The notes: generated by a model not told the origin, from the sequence alone. Positions 24,458 to 33,891 are shown, counted from the stretch's first letter. The stretch is DNA of 64,000 nt from Clostridiales bacterium (GCA_031263155.1 JAISGK010000078.1:23565-87564); one strand, 5' to 3'. A program made the numbers and translations.

Positions 24458-25801
24458 TTATCCCAAAATGAGTTTGAGTAAGAAGAGCGCCGCGATCACT
24501 ATAATCACAGGGTTAAGCTGCTTCGCTTTACCCGTTACAAATTTGATGATCACATAGCTTAGTATGGAAAACACCAAACCCCATGAAATGCTGTAGGTAA
24601 GCGGCATAATAACTATAGCCAAAAACGCCGGAGCAGCCTCGGTAAAATCCGTAAAATCTATATTAAGCACGTTAGTTATCATAAACACGCCAACGATAAT
24701 GAGCGCCGGCGCGGTCGCAAACGACGGTATAACAGAGAGTATGGGGAAAAACAAGAGAGAAACAATGAATAAACCGGCAGTCACCAATGCGGTAAGGCCC
24801 GTGCGACCGCCTTCGGCAACCCCGGCCGCGCTTTCAACATACGTTGTAACAGTGGATGTGCCAAGTATAGCGCCCACTGTGGTACCGAGCGCGTCGGCAA
24901 ACAGGGCTTGCTTTATGCGGGGGAGTTTGCCGTCCTTGTCTAGCATGTTGGCCTTGGTAGAAACACCAATCAATGTTCCTATGGTGTCAAATATATCAAC
25001 AAAAAGGAAAGCGAACACAATGACGCTAAAATCAAGAATGTTAAAATTCTCGAACGCACCCGAACCAATCGCGGCGAAAATGTTAAACCCGGCGATAGAG
25101 GGCGGCAAAGAAACTATACCAGAGGGGTACAGGCTGTAAACGCCGTTGGCGGCGTTTGGCACATACAAACCTATAGCTTCGCAAATAACCCCCAACACAT
25201 ATGTACCCAAAATCCCCCACAGCAACGCGCCCTTAACCTTGCGCACAACAAGCACAGCCGTACCGATAAAGCCTATAAGCGTAAGCACTATAGAAATATT
25301 GGAAAGCGGCTTGGCGGCCAGGTTAACAAGGGTGGAGTCGTCATTAACTACGATACCCGCGTTTTGCAATCCCACAAAGCAGATAAATATACCGATACCT
25401 ACACTGACCGCGTACTTAATGTTTTGAGGTATGGAGTCAAAAATCATTTCGCGCACACTGAGGAAAGAAATCAAAATGAAGATGACGCCTTCCACTAAAA
25501 CAGCAAGCAGCGCGGTTTGCCAACCGTACACCAGACCGACCGAAAAAGCAAAAAAGGCGTTAAGCCCCATGCCCGGCGCAAGCGCAAACGGATAGTTCGC
25601 GTACAATGCCATTGTTGCCGTCGCTATTGCCGATGACAGCGCCGTGGCGGTAAATACCGCTCCGGGATCCATCCCCGCATTGCTGAGGATACTCGGGTTA
25701 ACAATAAGGATATAGGCCATCGTCATAAACGTTGTTATGCCGGCCATCACCTCCGTTGAAACATTGGTCTTGTTCTCCTTCAACTTGAAGAATTTCTCCA
25801 A
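24458..25801 (-). CDS. NCS2 family purine permease (AzgA/PbuG-like)
   Basis: 447-aa membrane transporter with about 12-14 hydrophobic segments. MEKFFKLKENKTNVSTEVMA and TFMTMAYILIVNPSIL, then NYPFALAPGMGLNAFFAF, are typical of the guanine/hypoxanthine (AzgA/PbuG) branch. Start is TTG at 25801, with GGGGAGG 9 nt upstream; an upstream in-frame TTG at 25819 overlaps that ribosome site. A promoter and palindrome lie just upstream and no purine riboswitch fits in the 70-nt leader. Confidence 0.92.
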   Translation of the reverse strand: MEKFFKLKENKTNVSTEVMAGITTFMTMAYILIVNPSILSNAGMDPGAVFTATALSSAIATATMALYANYPFALAPGMGLNAFFAFSVGLVYGWQTALLAVLVEGVIFILISFLSVREMIFDSIPQNIKYAVSVGIGIFICFVGLQNAGIVVNDDSTLVNLAAKPLSNISIVLTLIGFIGTAVLVVRKVKGALLWGILGTYVLGVICEAIGLYVPNAANGVYSLYPSGIVSLPPSIAGFNIFAAIGSGAFENFNILDFSVIVFAFLFVDIFDTIGTLIGVSTKANMLDKDGKLPRIKQALFADALGTTVGAILGTSTVTTYVESAAGVAEGGRTGLTALVTAGLFIVSLLFFPILSVIPSFATAPALIIVGVFMITNVLNIDFTDFTEAAPAFLAIVIMPLTYSISWGLVFSILSYVIIKFVTGKAKQLNPVIIVIAALFLLKLILG

Positions 25802-25822
25802 CGTGCTAAACCTCCCCAATTC

Positions 25823-25837
25823 GTGTAATATTTACAC
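25823..25837. promoter_or_regulatory. Candidate operator at the permease transcription start
   Basis: GTGTAATATTTACAC is an inverted repeat (GTGTAA-N3-TTACAC) centred on the expected transcription start of the NCS2 permease gene. A repressor site is inferred. Confidence 0.5.
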
Positions 25838-25841
25838 AAAA

Positions 25842-25870
25842 ATAATAGCAAGCAACGGCGAAAAAGTCAA
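25842..25870 (-). promoter_or_regulatory. Sigma-A promoter of the NCS2 permease gene
   Basis: Minus strand TTGACT (25865-25870), 17-nt spacer, TATTAT (25842-25847). Confidence 0.75.
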
Positions 25871-25871
25871 C

Positions 25872-25911
25872 AAAAAAGCTCGGCCATCAAATATTATGTA
25901 AATGATGGCCG
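25872..25911 (-). terminator. Terminator of the hom-thrB-lysC-asd-pncB operon
   Basis: Minus strand CGGCCATCA / TGATGGCCG stem followed by AGCTTTTTTG. It separates pncB from the permease gene. Confidence 0.9.
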
Positions 25912-25949
25912 CAATATGGGATAAACGCGGATTTTTTTACTATTTTCTC

Positions 25950-27395
25950 CTACCGCCGCAGATCTTTAATCATTTGCTGTTTTAAATCATACAGCTCCTG
26001 CGAAAGATCTACGTAGCATGTCTGCGGATTAACCAGGCGCTTGTGTTCATCCCAAAGCGTAGCCAGTTCTCGGCGGCAGTTATCGCGTATCTCCATCACC
26101 GATGGCGATTGGTATACAACCTCTCCGCTCACAACCATAGGTATTAACAGCTCACGCGCGGTGTACTGGCCGCCCGCGAGCGTACTCCTCTTCCATGTGG
26201 CCATAGGGTCAAATATAGTTAAATCACGCGAAAAATCGATCGTTTCGCGCTCAAGGGCTACCAAATCCGCCTTGAACATGCCTGTGTCGGCGTCGTAAAG
26301 CCTGTATACCTTTTTGTCACCGGGGTTCGTAACCTTTTCAGGGTTTTCAGACAGCTTTAGCTTTGGTACGGCTTTGCCGCTTGCGTCGTACTCGCACGCC
26401 AATTTGTACACCCCGCCAAACGCGGGACAATCCAGCGAAGTTATAAGCCTTGTGCCCACCCCCCACACATCTATCTTCGCCTCTTGTATTTTAAGGGATG
26501 ATATGAGGTTTTCATCCAAATCGCTTGAAGCGGAAATAACCGCGTCAGAAAATCCCGCCGCGTCCAGCATCTTTCTTGCCTGCTTGGAAAGGTAAGCGAG
26601 ATCGCCGCTATCCAGGCGAATACCATAATTTTTAAGCTTAACACCTTTGTCGCGCATTTCCTTAAAAACGGTGATAGCGTTGGGGACGCCCTGCCGCAAA
26701 GTGTCATAGGTGTCAACCAGCAGAGTGCATGCATCGGGAAAGCTGGAGGCGTAGGCGCGAAAGGCGGAAAGCTCGTCGTCAAAGCTCATGACCCAACTAT
26801 GGGCGTGGGTGCCCCGCACGGGTACGCCAAACATTTGCCCCGCCAGAACATCACTCGTGGCGGCACAACCGCCTATTATAGCCGCGCGAGCCCCGTACAA
26901 ACCCGCATCCGGACCCTGCGCGCGGCGCAATCCAAACTCCAGCACGGGCGAACCTTGAGCGGCCTGACTTACCCGTGCGGCTTTGGTGGCTATGAGACTT
27001 TGGTGGTTTATGATATTAAGCAGCGCCGTTTCAAGCAATTGAGCCTCCAGCACGGGGCCTTTTACCTTAACCAACGGCTCGTTGGGAAAAACGACCGTGC
27101 CTTCCGGCACAGCGAAAATGTCGCCACTAAACTTGAAGTTGCGCAGCGCGTCTATAAACCGATCGTCAAAGATGCCCAGCGATTGCAGGTAAATAAGTTC
27201 GTCTTCACCGAAGCGCGCATTTTTTATATAATCCAAAGCCTGTTCCATTCCGGCGGCGATCGCATAGCCGTTATCGCACGGATTCGTCCGATAAAACAAA
27301 TCGAACACGACAATCCTGTCACTCATGCCTTCATTCAGGTAGCCGTTCATCATGGTAAGCTCATACAGATCGGTCAATAAAGCGAGGTTGTTCAT
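25950..27395 (-). CDS. pncB: Nicotinate phosphoribosyltransferase
   Basis: 481-aa NAD-salvage enzyme converting nicotinate and PRPP to NaMN with ATP. Family features: start LLTDLYELTMMNGYL, FDLFYRTNPCDNGYAIAAG, GLRRAQGPDAGLYGARAAI, GTHAHSWVMSF with the catalytic His, and IRLDSGDLAYLS binding PRPP. It overlaps asd by 1 nt and has no clear ribosome site of its own, so translation is probably coupled. It is the last gene of the aspartate-family operon. Confidence 0.95.
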   Translation of the reverse strand: MNNLALLTDLYELTMMNGYLNEGMSDRIVVFDLFYRTNPCDNGYAIAAGMEQALDYIKNARFGEDELIYLQSLGIFDDRFIDALRNFKFSGDIFAVPEGTVVFPNEPLVKVKGPVLEAQLLETALLNIINHQSLIATKAARVSQAAQGSPVLEFGLRRAQGPDAGLYGARAAIIGGCAATSDVLAGQMFGVPVRGTHAHSWVMSFDDELSAFRAYASSFPDACTLLVDTYDTLRQGVPNAITVFKEMRDKGVKLKNYGIRLDSGDLAYLSKQARKMLDAAGFSDAVISASSDLDENLISSLKIQEAKIDVWGVGTRLITSLDCPAFGGVYKLACEYDASGKAVPKLKLSENPEKVTNPGDKKVYRLYDADTGMFKADLVALERETIDFSRDLTIFDPMATWKRSTLAGGQYTARELLIPMVVSGEVVYQSPSVMEIRDNCRRELATLWDEHKRLVNPQTCYVDLSQELYDLKQQMIKDLRR

Positions 27396-28366
27396 TAGAG
27401 TAATTCCGCTATTTGCACCGCGTTGGATGCCGCGCCCTTGCGCGTATTATCCGCCACGACCCAAATGTTAAGCCCATTTTGTATACTAAAATCCCTGCGA
27501 ATACGACCAACATATGTGGTGTCAGTACCGGCGGCCTCTATCGGCATGGGGTATTGATTGCGGGCAGGATCATCAATAACCGCGAGTCCCGGCGCGTCAC
27601 TTAACAGCGCGTAAACATCTGGCAGGTCAAACTGTCTCTCAAATTCAATGTTTATACTTTCGCTATGCCCCACCATAACGGGCACGCGAACGCATGTGGA
27701 GGTAATTTTCAATTCTGGCGCGTGCATAATCTTGCGCGTTTCCTGTATCATTTTCTCTTCTTCTTTGGTGTATCCGTCAGGCAAAAATACGTCTATATGG
27801 GGAATCACATTGTATGCGATGCGATGGGGAAATTTTTTGGGCGGAAAACCTTTTATGCCGTCGGCAAGATCGTTAACGCCGCTTTGACCCGCGCCGCCGG
27901 CAGCCTGAAACGTGGTGTACACCACACGCTTTATGCCATATGCCCTATGCAAGGGGGCCAGGGCGACTACAGCCTGAATGGTGGAACAATTGGGGTTGGC
28001 AATAATGCCTTTGTGCAGCTTTACATCATCGGGATTAACCTCAGGAACAACCAGGGGTACATTGTCATCCATGCGCCACGCGGACGAATTGTCAATTACA
28101 ACGCAGCCTTGCGCCGCCGCAAATGGCGCAAAAGTTCTGCTCACCTCGCCCCCGGCGGAAAAGAAGGCAATATCTACCCCTTTATCAAATGAATGTTCGT
28201 TTAATTCTTCTACCGTGTAGCCCTTACCCCTAAAATTGACAACGCTGTTAGCGGAACGCGCTGACGCGAACAAAAAAAGCTCATGAATGGGAAAATTTTT
28301 TTCGTTTAAAATCTCTAAAAACCTGCGCCCTATAAGGCCCGTAGCCCCAACTATCGCTATTTTCAT
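27395..28366 (-). CDS. asd: Aspartate-semialdehyde dehydrogenase
   Basis: 323-aa NADP-dependent enzyme forming aspartate semialdehyde, the branch point to lysine and threonine. N-terminal Rossmann motif IAIVGATGLIGRRF; catalytic Cys in IANPNCSTIQ (about residue 125); SESINIEF near the substrate His/Arg region. Start at 28366 has AAAGGAGC at the right distance; an upstream in-frame ATG does not. Confidence 0.95.
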   Translation of the reverse strand: MKIAIVGATGLIGRRFLEILNEKNFPIHELFLFASARSANSVVNFRGKGYTVEELNEHSFDKGVDIAFFSAGGEVSRTFAPFAAAQGCVVIDNSSAWRMDDNVPLVVPEVNPDDVKLHKGIIANPNCSTIQAVVALAPLHRAYGIKRVVYTTFQAAGGAGQSGVNDLADGIKGFPPKKFPHRIAYNVIPHIDVFLPDGYTKEEEKMIQETRKIMHAPELKITSTCVRVPVMVGHSESINIEFERQFDLPDVYALLSDAPGLAVIDDPARNQYPMPIEAAGTDTTYVGRIRRDFSIQNGLNIWVVADNTRKGAASNAVQIAELL

Positions 28367-28422
28367 AATTAAGCTCCTTTTGTGTTTGTTTATAACAAGC
28401 ATTGCGTGAGCGAAAAAGAGAA

Positions 28423-29637
28423 CTATCTGGCGGGCAGCGAAAAAAACTTTTCGTGCACATAATTAGCGGCGGCGTCGGTATCTTTATTATCTATAAGCAC
28501 GGAGATTTTGATTTCAGAGGTGGAGATCATCATGATGTTGATACGCGCGGAAAAGAGAGCCTCAAACAACATGCTGGCCACGCCTGAATGGGTCGCCATT
28601 CCGGCGCCCACGACAGATATTTTAGCGATGTTATCATCGTAACTCACTCGCTCAAAGCCCAGCGACTGCCGATTGCTTTGCAGCAAATCCATAGCTTTAT
28701 GCAAGTCGCCCAAATTCACGGTAAAGGATATGTCTTTTGTCTCGCCGCGCCCTATAGATTGAAGGATTATATCTACAACAATCTTTTCTTTCGCCAGCGC
28801 GGAGAATATTTTATATGCCATGCCCGGTTCGTTCTTTATGCCTATGACAGATATGCTCGCAACATCTTTATCTATCGCCAGCCCACTTACGTATGTGCTT
28901 TCCACCTTGGCTTCCTCCTTCACTAACGTACCTTCGGCGCGAGACATGCTAGAACGCACAACAAGGTTAACACGATATTTTTTCGCCATTTCGACGGAAC
29001 GGGTAGCAAGCACTTTCGCTCCCAAAGAGGCCAGATCCAACATTTCGTCGTAGCTTATAACATCTATCTTTTTAGAGTTTTTGACAATGTGAGGGTCGGC
29101 GGTATATACACCCTCCACATCAGTATATATTTCGCACAAATCGGCATTAAGCGCCGCCGCCAAGGCAACCGCCGTAGTATCGGACCCCCCTCGGCCCAGG
29201 GTCGTAATGTCGCCGTAGCGATCCATACCCTGAAATCCCGCTACGATAACTATATTACTGCGCTCCAATTCGTAATTGATACGCTCGGTATCGATACTGC
29301 GTATACGTGCCATACCATGACTGCTTGATGTGTGTATGCCCACCTGCTGACCCGTTAATGATACGCTGGGCAAGCCTATTGCCGCTAACGCCATAGACAT
29401 AAGAGCTATGCTCTGCTGCTCGCCTGTTGCCAATAGCATGTCAAGTTCGCGCTTGCTGGGGTTGGAGTTTATTTCTCTTGCTTTTTTTAATAGATCATCT
29501 GTCGTGTCACCTTGCGCGGATAGCACGGCAACCACTTTATGCCCGGCGCTAACGGTCTGGGCAACGCGGTTAGCCACATTCAACACGCGTTCCTTATCCG
29601 CTACGGATGATCCTCCAAATTTTTGCACATACAGCAT
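28423..29637 (-). CDS. lysC: Aspartate kinase
   Basis: 404-aa first enzyme of the aspartate pathway. Opens MLYVQKFGGSSVADKERV; the kinase domain has GRGGSDTTAVALAAALNAD, and DPHIVKNSKKIDVISYDEM. Two ACT domains occupy about residues 260-404, so feedback control by lysine and/or threonine is expected. Start at 29637 chosen because GAGGGGG is 9 nt upstream; ATGs further out are too close to or before that site. Confidence 0.95.
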   Translation of the reverse strand: MLYVQKFGGSSVADKERVLNVANRVAQTVSAGHKVVAVLSAQGDTTDDLLKKAREINSNPSKRELDMLLATGEQQSIALMSMALAAIGLPSVSLTGQQVGIHTSSSHGMARIRSIDTERINYELERSNIVIVAGFQGMDRYGDITTLGRGGSDTTAVALAAALNADLCEIYTDVEGVYTADPHIVKNSKKIDVISYDEMLDLASLGAKVLATRSVEMAKKYRVNLVVRSSMSRAEGTLVKEEAKVESTYVSGLAIDKDVASISVIGIKNEPGMAYKIFSALAKEKIVVDIILQSIGRGETKDISFTVNLGDLHKAMDLLQSNRQSLGFERVSYDDNIAKISVVGAGMATHSGVASMLFEALFSARINIMMISTSEIKISVLIDNKDTDAAANYVHEKFFSLPAR

Positions 29638-29679
29638 ATTCATCAACCCCCTCGAAGTTTTAGCAAAACTGAGCAAAAC

Positions 29680-30549
29680 TTAGCAAAACTCAACCCTTGC
29701 CCCTCGCATATCCGGCTTTAAATAAACCTGCGTCCAGCCTGTGGGCAAGCTAAAGCGTGTCTCGCTTAGCGTAACGGCCACCAATGTAGGCCCCGCGCCG
29801 GAAAGAAACACGCCTAACGCCCCATGAGACAAGGCTTCTTTAAATATGCTTTCCATACATGGTATGAGTTTACCGCGATAAGGTTGATGGATTTTATCGT
29901 CAAACGCCGCTTTCATCAGGTCAAAATCACCGTTTGTAAGGGCGGCTGTCAGCAGAGCTGCTCGGGATATATTAAAAATAGCGTCGACACGGGTATATTT
30001 TTCAGGCAGCACCTGCCGCGCTCGCTCTGTGGCAAGGGTAAAGGCGGGCACCATCACGCAAAACTTTAACTCGCAAAGCCTTGCGACGTTAAGTTTTGCA
30101 AAGTACAGTTTTTCGTTCTGCATGGCGCCAACGGCTATGCCGCCCAAAAACGCGGGCACGGCATTATCTGGATGCCCCTCTATCTCCGCCGCGATTTGCA
30201 GCAGTTCATCGCGGGTCATCTCCGCGCCCGAAAGGGCGTTGGCCGCCAGCAGCCCCGAAACAATACACGCGGCGCTGCTTCCCAAGCCTCGAATCATCGG
30301 GATATGATCATCCTGCACAAAATGCAGCCCGGGTAGTTTTTTACCTATTCGCTCGTAAAAATTTTTTATGGTAACGTATATGAGGTTGCTCTCGTCTTGA
30401 GGGATAGTTTGATCGCCCCAATTGTCTATTTTAACCCCCTGCGCAATTTCTTCAACCTGTAGTGTATTATAAAGGCAAAACGCCATACCCATACAATCAA
30501 AGCCAGGTCCAAGGTTGGCGGATGTCGCCGGTGTTGTTACCTTAATCAT
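29680..30549 (-). CDS. thrB: Homoserine kinase
   Basis: 289-aa GHMP kinase phosphorylating homoserine for threonine synthesis. IKVTTPATSANLGPGFDCMG is the family start, MIRGLGSSAACIVSGLLAAN (about residues 85-104) the ATP-binding loop, and VFLSGAGPTLVAV the C-terminal GHMP motif. The start overlaps hom by 4 nt (ATGA). Threonine synthase is not in the window. Confidence 0.95.
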   Translation of the reverse strand: MIKVTTPATSANLGPGFDCMGMAFCLYNTLQVEEIAQGVKIDNWGDQTIPQDESNLIYVTIKNFYERIGKKLPGLHFVQDDHIPMIRGLGSSAACIVSGLLAANALSGAEMTRDELLQIAAEIEGHPDNAVPAFLGGIAVGAMQNEKLYFAKLNVARLCELKFCVMVPAFTLATERARQVLPEKYTRVDAIFNISRAALLTAALTNGDFDLMKAAFDDKIHQPYRGKLIPCMESIFKEALSHGALGVFLSGAGPTLVAVTLSETRFSLPTGWTQVYLKPDMRGARVEFC

Positions 30550-31775
30550 CTATCAGCGAAAACACGTTGCGTGCTTTCGATCTTCACCCCTTTGTCTGAC
30601 TGAATGGTGTTTACCAGATATAAAAATTCGCGTTCTTTAATAGGTGGTAAAATATAGACGCTTTGTCCCTTAGTGGGTGAGTGAATCACACTTGGCTGCG
30701 AGCCGCAAATATTTTCCAATGTTGATATGGTTTTATCGGTAACATGACCTGATAGGCGCAACACGCGAGACGATACGATATCCATGGGATCAGCCATAAT
30801 CGCTTCGTCGGGCGACCATTTCAGGTCATCTTCGTGACCAGAGAGTATCTCTGCTATATCTCCCGCTATTGCCCCGGCAGTGGGCATTTTACCCGCTCCC
30901 CTGCCATAAAACATGTGATTATCCGTCGCGGTGGATGTAATCATTATCGCGTTATAAACATCCTTAACCCCCGCAAACATGGACGTGCCTTCTTGAACCA
31001 GCATAGGAGCGACAATAGCTTCCACAACGCCGTCTTTTATCTCCGCTTTGGCGATAAGCCTAATTACGCTATCGTATGATCTCGCGACCGCGAAATCGTC
31101 AGCTGAAAGTCTTGATATGCCCTCTGTAGGAATTTTGGAATAGTTAACATACTTGCCGCATGATAAAGACAGGAGTATAGAGAGCTTGCGCGCGGCGTCA
31201 AAACCTTCTATGTCGGCGCTAGGTTCGCGCTCCGCAAAACCCTTTTCCTGGGCTTGCTTTAATATTTCCGCAAAGGGCAAATCAAGAGAATTCATTTCGC
31301 TGAGTATATAGTTAGTCGTTCCGTTAAGGATACCAGCAATTTGATACACATCTTCGCAAAGCAGGGTATGGCGCAACGCGCGAATAACGGGAACGCCCCC
31401 GCCCACGCTCGCCTCAAACAGATAGCGCACGCCATTGGCGCGGGCTATATTTAACAGTTCCGAACCGTGAACGCTTACCAGCTCCTTATTGGATGTAACG
31501 ACGCTTTTACCCCGTTGCAAGGCCCGTTTGGTATATGCGTAAGCGGGATTAAGGCCGCCCATAACCTCTACGACAATAGATATTGTATCGTCATTGAGAA
31601 TATCATCCGGGCTGTGTGTAAGGCATGTCTCTACTTTATCGCCCGAAAAGGCGCGTAAGTCTAAGACGCGTTTTACTTTAACCTGCCGAGAAAGCTTTGT
31701 TTGCGTATTGCTTTCCAAAAGTTCAAATACTCCCGATCCGACAACCCCATAGCCCATTATAGCCGCAAAGATCAA
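30546..31775 (-). CDS. hom: Homoserine dehydrogenase
   Basis: 409-aa NAD(P)H enzyme reducing aspartate semialdehyde to homoserine. Rossmann start IFAAIMGYGVVGSGVFELL, catalytic region SVGGGVPVIRALRHTL and GILNGTTNYILSEM, and the Lys/Asp region EREPSADIEGFDAARKLSIL. The C-terminus after residue 340 is shorter and less regular than a full ACT domain, so threonine feedback may be weakened. TTG start with AAGGAGG 7 nt upstream. First gene of the operon. Confidence 0.95.
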   Translation of the reverse strand: MIFAAIMGYGVVGSGVFELLESNTQTKLSRQVKVKRVLDLRAFSGDKVETCLTHSPDDILNDDTISIVVEVMGGLNPAYAYTKRALQRGKSVVTSNKELVSVHGSELLNIARANGVRYLFEASVGGGVPVIRALRHTLLCEDVYQIAGILNGTTNYILSEMNSLDLPFAEILKQAQEKGFAEREPSADIEGFDAARKLSILLSLSCGKYVNYSKIPTEGISRLSADDFAVARSYDSVIRLIAKAEIKDGVVEAIVAPMLVQEGTSMFAGVKDVYNAIMITSTATDNHMFYGRGAGKMPTAGAIAGDIAEILSGHEDDLKWSPDEAIMADPMDIVSSRVLRLSGHVTDKTISTLENICGSQPSVIHSPTKGQSVYILPPIKEREFLYLVNTIQSDKGVKIESTQRVFADR

Positions 31776-31809
31776 CTTTCTTCCTCCTTGCCAATGCTTT
31801 TAGGATATG

Positions 31810-31838
31810 AATATACCACCTTTCATACCCGTTGTCAA
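31810..31838 (-). promoter_or_regulatory. Sigma-A promoter of the hom operon
   Basis: Minus strand TTGACA (31833-31838), 17-nt spacer, TATATT (31810-31815). The leader is only about 30 nt, leaving no room for a riboswitch or T-box. Confidence 0.88.
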
Positions 31839-31861
31839 AAAAGGGCGCTGCAAATAGTCAC

Positions 31862-31934
31862 TGCACCCGGCGGGGATCGAACCCACGGCCTGCCGCTTAG
31901 GAGGCGGCCGCTCTATCCACTGAGCTACGAGCGC
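31862..31934 (-). tRNA. tRNA-Arg (anticodon CCT)
   Basis: Minus-strand cloverleaf: GCGCTCG / CGGGTGC acceptor with G-U pairs, D-arm TAGCTCAGTGGATAGAGC, anticodon loop CTCCTAA (CCT at 31899-31901), T-arm GTGGGTTCGATCCCCGC, discriminator A, no encoded CCA. Confidence 0.95.
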
Positions 31935-32042
31935 ATCATATTTTTTCCCAATTAAGGGCACGAAAATTATAGCATAAACTGCAAACATTACAAGCCTCAA
32001 TTGTAAAATTTGTGTAGCAGGTTATAAATAACTTTAGGTATG

Positions 32043-32071
32043 TTGTCAGTGGCGGTTAAGTGATGTAAAAT
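32043..32071 (+). promoter_or_regulatory. Probable sigma-A promoter of trxB
   Basis: TTGTCA (32043-32048), 17-nt spacer, TAAAAT (32066-32071), giving a leader of about 140 nt whose content I cannot assign. Confidence 0.55.
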
Positions 32072-32217
32072 TAGTATTGGTGGCGCCACATGTTTGCGCG
32101 AGGCGTATTTTGCGCAGACTATAACTAAGAAAGAACGTTCGATTGAGGCTGCGTTAACTATTTGCGTAAATATCGCCCCCTCTAATCGGCTTCAACATGT
32201 TACAACGCGGAGGATAT

Positions 32218-33177
32218 ATGCATGACATTATTATTTTGGGCGGGGGACCGGCAGGACTCACAGCCGCGCTATATGGCGGACGTTACGGGCTTGAGGTTAT
32301 GCTCGTCGAAGAGGCCTTGCTTGGCGGCCAGACTATTAACACCAACAACATAGAAAATTACCCTGGCTTCCCCGAACCCATCAGCGGTGACGAACTTTCA
32401 GAACTCTTTGAAAAACAGGTCGCCGCATACCACCCCCAGATCGTTAATGAAGAAGTAAAATCTCTTGACTTGGTCTCACCTGTCAAAAAGGTAATTACAA
32501 ACAAAGGCACACACAAGTCTAAAACGATCATCATCGCTCTTGGAAGCAGGCCCCGTAAATTAGGCGTCGAAAACGAAGACGCTTTTTTGGGCAGGGGTGT
32601 GTCTTATTGCGCTACTTGCGACGGTAATTTCTTTAAAAAGATGGATGTCGCGGTAGTAGGCGGAGGCGACACCGCAATCACAGAAGCGATGTTTTTATCG
32701 CATATCTGCAACAAGGTATACCTTATACACCGCCGAACCACGTTTCGCGCCGCTGATGCGCTGGTCAAAAATCTGGCGTATTTGCCCAATGTGGAGCTTG
32801 CGCTAAACAGTAAGGTTAAGTGGCTAAAAGGAGAAGGCAAGCTGGCCGGGGCTAACGTTACCAGCATAACTAACGACTTGGGTAAGCTCGCGGGGGTCGT
32901 CATCACGGACAGCAGCGACAATGAGCGAACGTTGGACGTGAAGGCTCTGTTTGTCGCTGTGGGCGCGGAGCCCAACGCCACAATATTCAAAGACATTATA
33001 GCGGCGGACAAATACGGATATATAAAGACAGATGAAGAAATGCGCACCAGTATAACCGGTGTGTACGCAGCCGGTGACATACGCAAAAAATCCTTGCGGC
33101 AAATCGTTACTGCAGCGGCGGATGGCGCGATAGCCGCCCACAGCGCGATGCTATTTTTGCAGCAAGAAAATGCTTAG
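32218..33177 (+). CDS. trxB: Thioredoxin-disulfide reductase
   Basis: 319-aa flavoprotein keeping thioredoxin reduced with NADPH. FAD site DIIILGGGPAGLTAALYGGR at the N-terminus, redox pair CATC in SYCATCDGNFF (about residues 130-140), NADPH site AVVGGGDTAITEA, and the C-terminal FAD motif TGVYAAGDIRKKSLRQIVTA. Start at 32218 chosen because GGAGG is 4 nt upstream; the earlier in-frame ATG has no site. Confidence 0.95.
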   Translation: MHDIIILGGGPAGLTAALYGGRYGLEVMLVEEALLGGQTINTNNIENYPGFPEPISGDELSELFEKQVAAYHPQIVNEEVKSLDLVSPVKKVITNKGTHKSKTIIIALGSRPRKLGVENEDAFLGRGVSYCATCDGNFFKKMDVAVVGGGDTAITEAMFLSHICNKVYLIHRRTTFRAADALVKNLAYLPNVELALNSKVKWLKGEGKLAGANVTSITNDLGKLAGVVITDSSDNERTLDVKALFVAVGAEPNATIFKDIIAADKYGYIKTDEEMRTSITGVYAAGDIRKKSLRQIVTAAADGAIAAHSAMLFLQQENA

Positions 33178-33219
33178 AGTCTCGTTATTGCGTATACAAA
33201 ACAAAAACAGGGGGGTCCT

Positions 33220-33864
33220 ATGAAAATTTCTACAGGAACTATCGTAAGGGTCGGCATACTCGCGGCGTTGAGTGTACCGATTATGCTGTTTAATTTTCCG
33301 TTGCCCATATTTCCAAACTTTTTGAAGCTGGATTTTTCCGATGTGCCCTGCATGATCGCGGCGCTGACGGCGGGGCCGACGGCTGGCTTTTTCACTGTAC
33401 TTATCAAAATCATTGTAGAAAATTTTGTCGAGCCATCATCTACAGGCGGCATCGGCGAAATAGCCAACTTGTTTATCAGCAGCGCTTACGTCATTCCTTT
33501 AGGCATGGTATATCACAGCGCTCGCCAAAATGGTGAGCGGCAGAGTGACGTTTATCAAAATGAAAATGGCGTCAATGACGCGCGCCTCCTCGTCGCCGCA
33601 ATGGTTGCGACTGTGTGTTCCGTAATCGCGGCGGGCGCGCTCAATTACATAATGCTAATTCCATGGTACGGTTATTTTTACGGCATAGGCGAGGAAGGTG
33701 TTATCGGTATGAGTTCCGCCGTTATTCCCGCTATAAAAGACAAAATCACGCTGACGCTATACGCGGTTGTTCCTTTTAACCTGCTTAAGGGGGTCATTAT
33801 GTCTATAGTGGGGGTTAGCGTGTTCCGCTTGCTGGGAAGGTTTTTGATAACAAAACAAGCGTAG
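33220..33864 (+). CDS. ECF transporter S component, RibU-like (riboflavin)
   Basis: 214-aa membrane substrate-binding component with six hydrophobic segments. FLKLDFSDVPCMIAALTAGP (about residues 41-60) matches the FLKxDxSDxP motif of RibU riboflavin transporters. It would use a shared EcfA-EcfA'-T module encoded elsewhere. No FMN riboswitch fits in the 42-nt gap before it. RBS CAGGGGGGT. A ~30-residue polar insertion (about residues 104-122) lies in a loop. Confidence 0.85.
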   Translation: MKISTGTIVRVGILAALSVPIMLFNFPLPIFPNFLKLDFSDVPCMIAALTAGPTAGFFTVLIKIIVENFVEPSSTGGIGEIANLFISSAYVIPLGMVYHSARQNGERQSDVYQNENGVNDARLLVAAMVATVCSVIAAGALNYIMLIPWYGYFYGIGEEGVIGMSSAVIPAIKDKITLTLYAVVPFNLLKGVIMSIVGVSVFRLLGRFLITKQA

Positions 33865-33891
33865 GCAATCAATGTAGGAATATAAAAACTT

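Noticed and set aside
25802..25871. Purine riboswitch before the NCS2 permease gene
   Set aside because: The gap between the upstream terminator and the start is about 70 nt and is used by the promoter and a palindrome; no aptamer core is seen.
31776..31838. Lysine riboswitch, T-box or attenuator before hom
   Set aside because: The promoter leaves only about 30 nt of leader, too short for any of these.
33178..33219. FMN riboswitch before the RibU-like gene
   Set aside because: Only 42 nt separate it from trxB; an FMN aptamer needs well over 100 nt.
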